9,941 nt of DNA from Sphingomonadales bacterium UBA7473 (GTDB taxonomy: Bacteria; Pseudomonadota; Alphaproteobacteria; Sphingomonadales; Sphingomonadaceae), in assembly GCA_002478575.1 (NCBI GenBank), contig DLOX01000063.1, positions 1,150 through 11,090 on the forward strand, read 5' to 3'. The notes under the pieces were generated by a model. That model was not told the origin of the DNA, searched no databases, and saw nothing but the letters and a program-made list of their open reading frames with translations. The position numbers were made by a program, and so were the translations under genes. Shown here piece after piece: positions 1 through 5,854 of the stretch; position 1 is the stretch's first letter, and every line of letters begins with the position of its first letter.

Positions 1-2321
1 ACGACCTGACTATCGTTCGCTTGCACCGCGCGCGCGAGCGGATCCGCGCTGACGACCAAGACGCCAACCGCCACGATTATCGCAACGACGCAAACACCGA
101 GACTTGTTCGCAAGGGCTCAATGACCTGGCGCAACGGCCCTGCTCCGAATAGTCGGGACAGCATGATCAGCTTGGCGTTGCTTCGCGACAGAAAGGCCGA
201 AAATGCAAACAGGCTGAAGATCAGAGCGGCGAAGACCGTCAGTGATATGAACAAGCCGACCCTGATCAGCCGGTTCAGATCGCTGAATTGTTCTCCCCAG
301 ATAGGCGCCAGAAGTTCATATTTGCCTGAAATTCCATCCACCACAGCATCAAGGTCAGCCTGAAGCCTTGAATCATCCAATGAAGAATCCGCCGCCACAA
401 GCATGTGTTGTGCATGCGCCTCACTCCACATCATCATGAACGGCTGAGGTGGCCTCATTACACCTTCATAACTCCAGTCGGGTACCACCCCGATGACCTC
501 AAACTCGCGCTGCTCCTCGGGAAGGGATACGCTCTCTCCCACGGCTCGCGCGGGGGAAGGAAATCCCATCTGACGGGCCGCACTTTCGGACAGGATCACC
601 GCGTTGCGCCCCGCCGCCGCCGCAGCGACCGTCGCATCAGGATTGCCGTCTTGTGCCACCGTGGAATAACGGTCCAAGCTCCGTTCGCGCCTGAAGAACC
701 GACCAGCAAGCATTTCGCCTCGGATTGTGTCGAGGAATTCAGGCGTAGCTGAAAGAAAGGCGACCGTAGCCGACCCGATCTCGGGTCGGTCCGGTCGTGC
801 GAGTGATCGGAATTCGGGAAAGGGCTGCCCCGGCAAGGCATTGGTAAAGGACGCATTCCGCACTCCTTTCACCTGGATTGCGCGCTCCCGGAGTGTCTCT
901 TGGCTCGATTGGAAGTATAGGGCAGATCCTCCGTCGCGAATGAGCCGCATGTCATCCACCACGATGCCTGCTGGACGGGACGCGTGCTCCAGAAGCACCA
1001 GGCCTACCATGGCAGTCGAACAAATGATCAGGGCCGATCCGAACAGCTGAAATCCGAACAGAGCAGTACGAATCGCGAGGCCCTTGCGCGACATTGCATA
1101 TGATTGTTCGAAAAGCTGTTCGATCCGTTGCTTAGGCGTAAGTAGCAAGGTTGAAGCGGCGCATCCGAGCATTAGTGCCAGCGCGATGCTGATCGGGACC
1201 ATCCATGAACTCCAGCCCCCGCCGGACCAAATTGGCTCAAGCCCCCAGAGCTTTTCCAGCGTAGGCCCGAGCAGGAGTGCGATCCCTATTCCGGCCGCGG
1301 CAATGGCAAGCGTGGTCGATGCGTAATCGCGAAGGGTCGACCATGCGAAACGCCCGCTGCTTTCGCCAAAAATTCTGCGCAAGGCGGTTGCTCGGGACTG
1401 TAGGCTCTGGAGCAAGACTGCGTAGTTTGCGAAGCTGGCGATGATCACGAATGCGAGAAAGGCGGCGAGGATGCCAACAATGACAACGCTGGCCTGCGCT
1501 ACGCCGGGCTTGATTTGACCGGGGTCGTTCGAAAACGGAATCGCTGCGACGGGCTCGACCTCGAATTTCCAGATGTCGCGGGGCTGGAAAGTCCCACCCG
1601 CGGTCACTTGCGGGCCAAGATAGCTATCGATCGAACTGTTCAGCAAAGTCTCGAATGCTTTTGCGGACTGATCAGAGCCCAGTCTGACGTAGGAGTAATC
1701 GTCCAGCGAGGTCCACGCATCGCGCTCTCGCGACTCCTGTAAAGTTTCGGAGCCGCGCGCAATCACGACGTCGAGATCGAGATGAGTCGCAGGTGGAAGC
1801 CGAAATACGCCAGCGACAGTGAACGACGACGCACCGATGTTCGGGATTTCGTAGACGCGCCCGACAACATCGTCCGTCCCGAATGCGCGAATGGCAGCAG
1901 ATTCCGACAAGAGTACTTCATCTGGACCCAGCTTGGTGGCTTGATCATGGATCGGAAACACCGATCCAAATTCCGGATCAATGCTCGTCAAGGTTTCATC
2001 GACGAAGCGCCCATCAATGATGGCGTGGATCGGGCGACGGTGAAAACCGGTTACGGCCTCGACGGAACTGTCGCCGAGACTTCTGACCCATGCGCCAAAG
2101 ACCTGGGGCGTTGTTACTGCTGGAATCGGCTCGCTGCCGGGTGGTGTAAGCGTAGTTTTCACCCGAAAAACTTGCTCGGAAGCGGGAACCCAGTCATCGT
2201 ATGTTTGAAAGTGTTCTGTGAACTTGAGTGCGATGATCAATGCGGCCAGAGCCGCTGTCAGGGTAAGGAAGTATCCAAGAGCGATTGTCAGATTTTTTTT
2301 GAGGGTTGCCCACAAAAGCAT
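1..2321 (-). CDS. MacB/FtsX-family ABC transporter permease, 3' end beyond window
   Basis: An open frame of 773 codons runs leftward from an ATG at 2321 and leaves the window without a stop. It has the two-repeat layout of large MacB/FtsX permeases: an N-terminal membrane segment (about residues 13-33), an extracytoplasmic MacB-PCD-like domain opening with YDDWVPASEQVFRV (41-54), membrane segments near 277-302, 335-355 and 376-395, then a second copy beginning near 412 with its own periplasmic domain and helices at about 690-712 and 740-758. The family's cytoplasmic motif after a membrane helix appears twice, as ATALRRIFGES (311-321) and AKLIMLSRLFGAGP (716-729). There is no ATPase domain, so an ATP-binding partner must be encoded elsewhere, probably further left. 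A weak GGAG lies 11 nt before the ATG. The gene diverges from the biosynthetic operon. Darobactin clusters carry a permease of this type (DarB), so export or self-protection is a reasonable inference, but a lipoprotein or drug exporter is possible. Confidence 0.92.
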   Translation of the reverse strand, partial: MLLWATLKKNLTIALGYFLTLTAALAALIIALKFTEHFQTYDDWVPASEQVFRVKTTLTPPGSEPIPAVTTPQVFGAWVRSLGDSSVEAVTGFHRRPIHAIIDGRFVDETLTSIDPEFGSVFPIHDQATKLGPDEVLLSESAAIRAFGTDDVVGRVYEIPNIGASSFTVAGVFRLPPATHLDLDVVIARGSETLQESRERDAWTSLDDYSYVRLGSDQSAKAFETLLNSSIDSYLGPQVTAGGTFQPRDIWKFEVEPVAAIPFSNDPGQIKPGVAQASVVIVGILAAFLAFVIIASFANYAVLLQSLQSRATALRRIFGESSGRFAWSTLRDYASTTLAIAAAGIGIALLLGPTLEKLWGLEPIWSGGGWSSWMVPISIALALMLGCAASTLLLTPKQRIEQLFEQSYAMSRKGLAIRTALFGFQLFGSALIICSTAMVGLVLLEHASRPAGIVVDDMRLIRDGGSALYFQSSQETLRERAIQVKGVRNASFTNALPGQPFPEFRSLARPDRPEIGSATVAFLSATPEFLDTIRGEMLAGRFFRRERSLDRYSTVAQDGNPDATVAAAAAGRNAVILSESAARQMGFPSPARAVGESVSLPEEQREFEVIGVVPDWSYEGVMRPPQPFMMMWSEAHAQHMLVAADSSLDDSRLQADLDAVVDGISGKYELLAPIWGEQFSDLNRLIRVGLFISLTVFAALIFSLFAFSAFLSRSNAKLIMLSRLFGAGPLRQVIEPLRTSLGVCVVAIIVAVGVLVVSADPLARAVQANDSQV

Positions 2322-2523
2322 GTCTGCCACTGCTCCATCGCCACGCGTATCAAGGAGACTAAGGGACTCACCAAAGGCTGGCAAGAAAACATTCTAATGC
2401 TGGATTCAACTCCAGTCCGGGTCAAAGATTTTTGCGATGAATGGATGTCAGATCTTCTGGAATGCCCTTCAATGGCTGCCTCAAAGGCGTAGTTGATCAC
2501 TATCTCTTGAATCGTGCTCAAGC

Positions 2524-2541
2524 CGTTAGCAGAAGCTAACG
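2524..2541. repeat. Perfect 7-bp hairpin, loop AGAA
   Basis: CGTTAGC (2524-2530), loop AGAA, GCTAACG (2535-2541). No T-run follows on either strand, so an intrinsic terminator is unlikely. It lies about 200 bp upstream of the permease start and about 380 bp upstream of the cupin gene. It could be a protein binding site or an RNA hairpin in a long leader. Confidence 0.4.
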
Positions 2542-2838
2542 CGATTGCACATTGGATGCGTGAGTCGAGCTCTCACACTCGATCCTCACGGACTGACGCT
2601 CATTTTTGCTATTCTCGATTAGAGACTCAAAAAGCGTACCATGCAGTCCGATGTGCAGTCGAAAGGTCACGAAGATTCTCTAGACGACTCGAGTGACTGA
2701 ATTATGGAAGCTCGAGGACAAAAGTGAGATGCCTCCTTTAATCGGAGCGTGAGACGTATACTGTCAAATCGCAGCAATAAGATTCCTCGAGTCCACGACG
2801 ACTCGTTCTAACGCTACGGTCTATTTGCCAAAGGCGTA

Positions 2839-2867
2839 TTGCCATCCAAATATGGGTCCGATATCAT
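2839..2867 (+). promoter_or_regulatory. Sigma70-like promoter for the biosynthetic operon
   Basis: A -35 box TTGCCA (2839-2844) is separated by exactly 17 bp from a -10 box TATCAT (2862-2867). Transcription would start near 2874 and leave a 5' leader of about 50 nt before the ATG at 2925. TTGCCA also occurs at 2825-2830, giving a direct repeat with a 14-bp period that could bind a regulator next to the -35 box. Confidence 0.5.
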
Positions 2868-2924
2868 CATGCCTAAGCCGCAACATCTGCGTTTTCACCT
2901 ATCAGCATTCGGAGGCTGGTGTAG

Positions 2925-4136
2925 ATGAGTTCCGCGTCGCCAATTTCATATATTACACGCTGCGCCGCCGAGGCAGCTTTGAAACTTGTGGGCTCGGACG
3001 AAAATTTTGGTGAAATCGCAGCGGAAATTTTGGCGAACGACTCATTCGTTAGTCTGCTCGACCCAGAAGAACTGCTTCCTCATATTATTGAGGGATGCTC
3101 GGAAATTGCTGATCTGCAGGTGCCGGGCGAATTCTCCGACTTACAACTCATTCTTTACGCCGATGAGCAGGTTGAGGTTCAGCTGCTGTATTGGTTGAGC
3201 GCGACGACGAGTGTGCATAATCACGGTTTTGACGGCGCATTCCGGGTGATCGAGGGGCGAAGCATACACAGCCGGTTCGAATTCACGCCGGCATTTGAGG
3301 AAAGGGATGGCCTTGTACTCGGTCAATTGTCCCTCACCGAAACCGAGCTGCTCGAGCCGGGCGCCATTCGCCGGATATCGTCCGGGTTCGAGAATATTCA
3401 TTCGGTGTACCATCTCGGCTTCCCATCAGTGACATTGCTGATTGCGACCGCCCGTTCCAACCCGAAATGCGCAACCTATGAGTTCCGCGGTGGTGGCGTT
3501 GCCGTTGATCGGTCCAAGACCGACTTGCTTGTGATCCGCCAAGTTCAAGCGCTCCGAATACTCGCTCGAACGGGAGCTCCCTTTGTGAGCCAGCTTATCT
3601 CATGGATGGAGTTAAACGGGCCAAGCGCGGCATATTGGGGTTTGCGGGCGCTCGATCCGGAAATCTCGGCTCTCGACACTGCGGATAGGTCCGCTTTGGA
3701 AGCCGCTCTTTTCAAGCATCCCGAGCTTGCGATGGTGCTGCATGCGATCAGGCGCGAAAAAATCATTGCCCGCTTGGTCAACTTGCGGACGGCAATTTCG
3801 GATGAAACGGCCCGGCTCATCCTTGCGCTCTTCATGAACGTTCCGGATGCCGGCGCCTGGCCCGCGATGGCTGTCGAATTCATGGGGCTAACTCCCCAGT
3901 TCCGCTCAAAAGTTGAACATGCTCTGGCTACGATCTTTGCGGCACCTGCGTGGCGCTCAATGCCGGAGGCGCAGTGCGAAGAGCTGTGCCGCTTGCTGAT
4001 CCAATTGTTTTCATCCGGCACGAGCGGAGAACCGGTTTCATCCGACCTCCTTGCCGCGCTCCAATCTCACCCGCTCGCCGAGATGATCGGGCTCGGCCTC
4101 CGTGCGCATCCGATCGCGATCGATCGCGCGGCGTAA
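2925..4136 (+). CDS. Cysteine-dioxygenase-like cupin protein with helical C-terminal domain
   Basis: A 403-residue protein whose ATG at 2925 follows GGAGG by 9 nt. Residues about 70-180 read like a cysteine-dioxygenase-type cupin: H98-N-H100 starts the first motif, ending in a Glu-Gly turn (E110-G111), and H159 lies in the second strand pair (IHSVYHLGF), just where the third iron-binding His of that family sits. The spacing suggests a 3-His non-heme iron site. Residues from about 200 to the end are Leu/Ala-rich and predicted helical, with no motif I recognise; ordinary cysteine dioxygenases are about 200 residues and lack this part. It is the first gene of the operon, 59 bp before the maturase. 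That position suggests a tailoring oxygenase or a partner that holds the precursor. It could instead be a sensor or a sulfur-metabolism enzyme unrelated to the peptide. I am sure of the gene, fairly sure of the fold, and do not know the substrate. Confidence 0.88.
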   Translation: MSSASPISYITRCAAEAALKLVGSDENFGEIAAEILANDSFVSLLDPEELLPHIIEGCSEIADLQVPGEFSDLQLILYADEQVEVQLLYWLSATTSVHNHGFDGAFRVIEGRSIHSRFEFTPAFEERDGLVLGQLSLTETELLEPGAIRRISSGFENIHSVYHLGFPSVTLLIATARSNPKCATYEFRGGGVAVDRSKTDLLVIRQVQALRILARTGAPFVSQLISWMELNGPSAAYWGLRALDPEISALDTADRSALEAALFKHPELAMVLHAIRREKIIARLVNLRTAISDETARLILALFMNVPDAGAWPAMAVEFMGLTPQFRSKVEHALATIFAAPAWRSMPEAQCEELCRLLIQLFSSGTSGEPVSSDLLAALQSHPLAEMIGLGLRAHPIAIDRAA

Positions 4137-4195
4137 GGAGGCTTTGTTCAACCCTTCGCCCATGAGTGCAGTGCGTAACGAAACGAGGAAGTGAC

Positions 4196-5401
4196 ATGCC
4201 CAGAAAATTCTGCAACGTGATCAAGCCCACGCACATCTGCAACCTCGCTTGCACCTATTGCTACAATGATGACGTGCGCGATCCGATCATGCGCGATGGA
4301 ACGCTGATCCGCACGATCGAGCAGACCTTTGCTTATGCTCGAGACCGTGGTTTCGAAACGGTCGAGTTCATCTGGCACGGCGGAGAGCCGATGGTTCCGG
4401 GTCTCGCTTGGTACGAAAAGGCAATGGCGATGCAGCGCGAGCTCGCCGGCGGCATGGACTATTCGAACATCATCCAGACCAACGGCGTGTTGATCAATGA
4501 AGCATGGCTCGAGTTCTTTCGAAAGCACGATTTCGACATCAGCATCTCGATCGACGGTCCGGTCCGGTTGCATGACGAATATCGCAAGACGCATCAGGGC
4601 AAGGGGAGCTTCGATCGGGTCTTTCGTGCGATCAATATGGTCAAGGATGCGGGGCTTCCGGTTGGCGTTTGCGTCGTTCTGAGTCGGGCGACGATCGCCC
4701 ATGTTGAAGAGATTCTGGAATTCTTCGTCGAGAACCGCCTTCATTTCGAAGTCATTCCCGTCACCAAGTCCGGCGGCGCGCGCAACCAGTACGATCTGCT
4801 TGGCCTGGATCCGGTGGAATACGGAGAGGCCTGGGTCAAGATGTATGATGCGTGGCTCAATCTCAGCAAGGAAGATTACGTTTTTTGTCAGGATTTCGTG
4901 CTCAAGACCCGCGCCGTCATACACGGTCACGGTGCCCATTGTTTCGGGATGGCCAATTGCTCGTCGGACAACATATCAACCGATCCGGTTGGTGATGTTT
5001 TTCCATGTTCCACACTTTCGGGCACCGACGAGGTCAAATACGGCAATATCTGCGAAGACGATCTCGATACCATCATGTCGGCCCGGGTCGCACAAATGTT
5101 CATTGAACGGCCGATCGATCCAGAATGCGCTACCTGCAAATGGCAACATGTCTGTCATGGCGGCTGCGTGGCGCGCTCTTGGAAGTTCCACGGTGAGATC
5201 GGCAAGCGGGACTATTACTGCCCCAGCCTCTATCGCATCCATGATCATATCGAACAGCGATTGACCGAACAGGGAATTGGCGCCGGCGCGCCGCATCCCT
5301 TTCACATGACCGACGGAATTGATCCCGCTTCGCGCCAATCCGGGACGAAGCCGGTCAATACGGCGGCAGCAGAGCTTCGGCCTGCTTCCACCGTCCCATA
5401 G
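4196..5401 (+). CDS. Radical SAM/SPASM peptide maturase (dynobactin/darobactin-type)
   Basis: A 401-residue radical SAM enzyme. The cluster-binding motif is C15-X3-C19-X2-C22, followed by the SAM-binding GGEP (62-65) and strand motifs QTNG (94-97) and SISIDGP (116-122). The C-terminal SPASM domain is complete: C255-X10-G266-X4-C271, then C311-X2-C314-X5-C320-X3-C324 and C342, so two auxiliary 4Fe-4S clusters are expected. The ATG at 4196 is preferred over an in-frame GTG at 4166 because AGGA (4186-4189) stands 6 nt before it and the usual N-terminal strand then starts promptly. SPASM enzymes next to short peptides commonly form crosslinks between side chains. The precursor 14 bp downstream keeps the W and N that are joined in dynobactin, so I infer a Trp-Asn carbon-carbon crosslinking role. 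The tail after about residue 360 is Pro/Ala-rich and probably disordered. General identity is certain; the exact reaction is inferred. Confidence 0.96.
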   Translation: MPRKFCNVIKPTHICNLACTYCYNDDVRDPIMRDGTLIRTIEQTFAYARDRGFETVEFIWHGGEPMVPGLAWYEKAMAMQRELAGGMDYSNIIQTNGVLINEAWLEFFRKHDFDISISIDGPVRLHDEYRKTHQGKGSFDRVFRAINMVKDAGLPVGVCVVLSRATIAHVEEILEFFVENRLHFEVIPVTKSGGARNQYDLLGLDPVEYGEAWVKMYDAWLNLSKEDYVFCQDFVLKTRAVIHGHGAHCFGMANCSSDNISTDPVGDVFPCSTLSGTDEVKYGNICEDDLDTIMSARVAQMFIERPIDPECATCKWQHVCHGGCVARSWKFHGEIGKRDYYCPSLYRIHDHIEQRLTEQGIGAGAPHPFHMTDGIDPASRQSGTKPVNTAAAELRPASTVP

Positions 5402-5403
5402 GC

Positions 5404-5415
5404 AAGGAGAAGAAA
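5404..5415 (+). promoter_or_regulatory. Strong ribosome binding site of the precursor gene
   Basis: AAGGAG (5404-5409) lies 6 nt before the ATG at 5416, straight after the maturase stop codon (5399-5401). It is the best ribosome binding site in the operon. This fits a precursor peptide, which must outnumber its modifying enzyme. Confidence 0.75.
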
Positions 5416-5604
5416 ATGGGTAATGCACTGAAGAAAGAAGAACCCCGGGTCTGGACGCCAGCACTCCTGGATTCCTTCGGCGGCGACATCAAGGAAGTTA
5501 GCCATCCGGGTGACGCAATCGCTCCGGAATACGAAGATGGCGGCTCCCGCTTCTACGCCACGAATAGTGGCTGGTCGGGGAATGTCCTGAAGATCCGGTT
5601 CTGA
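5416..5604 (+). CDS. Dynobactin-like RiPP precursor peptide
   Basis: A 62-residue peptide encoded 14 bp after the radical SAM maturase with an excellent ribosome binding site. Its last ten residues, W53-S-G-N-V-L-K-I-R-F62, align without gaps to dynobactin A (W-N-S-N-V-H-S-Y-R-F): W1, N4, V5, R9 and F10 are identical. W1 and N4 are the pair joined by a C-C bond in dynobactin; the H6 and Y8 that form its second ring are L58 and I60 here. The C-terminal aromatic residue, which in this antibiotic class imitates the beta-signal recognised by BamA, is kept. The core ends exactly at the stop codon, with no follower. Residues 1-52 would be the leader; it contains Gly-Gly at 22-23 and 42-43, possible sites for the C39 exporter downstream, and P15-A-L17 before G22-G23, loosely like the PxL...G recognition motif of lasso leaders. 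Identity as a maturase substrate is strong; activity and ring pattern are inferred. Confidence 0.9.
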   Translation: MGNALKKEEPRVWTPALLDSFGGDIKEVSHPGDAIAPEYEDGGSRFYATNSGWSGNVLKIRF

Positions 5605-5617
5605 CGGCAACGGGAGA

Positions 5618-5639
5618 CGGCGCGGCCTTGGTCGCGCCG
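5618..5639 (+). terminator. GC-rich hairpin after the precursor gene
   Basis: A 9-bp stem starting with CGGCGCGG (5618-5625) pairs with the segment ending at 5639, around a 4-nt loop CTTG, with one G-T wobble. It begins 14 nt after the precursor stop codon. Only a poor T-tract follows (CTTCCT), so it may act as a weak terminator or protect the 3' end of the message. Being a hairpin on both strands, it could also stop leftward transcripts. Confidence 0.45.
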
Positions 5640-5688
5640 CCTTCCTAACCGCGCCCCGTGCGGAATTCGTGACCAACGTGTCACGGTG

Positions 5689-5710
5689 AAAAAAGCCAGT
5701 AGCAGTCTGG
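5689..5710 (-). terminator. Possible terminator of the export operon
   Basis: Read leftward, CCAG (5710-5707) and CTGG (5699-5696) form a short stem with a 7-nt loop, followed after one base by six Ts (5694-5689). The T-run is good but the stem is only 4 bp, and it lies about 145 nt past the transporter stop codon, so the call is tentative. Confidence 0.25.
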
Positions 5711-5854
5711 GAAATTCAGTGACGGGCGCCGTCAACGTTTCTCCGGACATCTTCACAATATGGAACTTGGCTTCATCGGGTTCTCCGACGGTTGAACGCC
5801 GCGCAAAGTCCGCTGCAACTTATCGCGATGAATCGTCGCACGTATTTCGCGGTC

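Larger units (their letters stand above)
2322..2924. promoter_or_regulatory. Divergent intergenic region
   Basis: About 600 bp between the leftward permease and the rightward biosynthetic operon. I find no convincing gene: the open frames here lack good ribosome binding sites or resemble nothing known. It is less GC-rich than the flanking genes and holds several inverted repeats: CTGGA-N6-TCCAG at 2400-2415, a 7-bp hairpin CGTTAGC/GCTAACG with a 4-nt loop at 2524-2541, and GTGAG-N7-CTCAC at 2560-2576. GACTCGAG (near 2690) and CTCGAGTC (near 2787) also form a distant inverted pair. Both divergent promoters must lie here, so this is the natural control region. I could only place the rightward promoter with reasonable support. 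Confidence 0.55.

Noticed and set aside
1782..2492. A 236-codon open frame on the plus strand
   Set aside because: It lies opposite the permease, whose reading gives two clear FtsX domains; the plus-strand product is Cys/Arg-rich and resembles nothing.
2288..2521. A 77-codon leftward open frame as a second precursor peptide
   Set aside because: It begins with TTG without a ribosome binding site, overlaps the permease start in another frame, and shows no core-like motif.
4115..4128. 14-bp palindrome CGCGATCGATCGCG just before the cupin stop codon
   Set aside because: It lies inside coding sequence and is built from common GATC/CGATCG steps, with no loop or T-run for a terminator.
5419..5490. 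Precursor as a lasso peptide because of its PxL...GG leader
   Set aside because: No asparagine-synthetase-like cyclase, leader-binding protein or transglutaminase-type protease is present, and the core lacks the ring-forming Asp/Glu spacing. The radical SAM neighbour explains it better.
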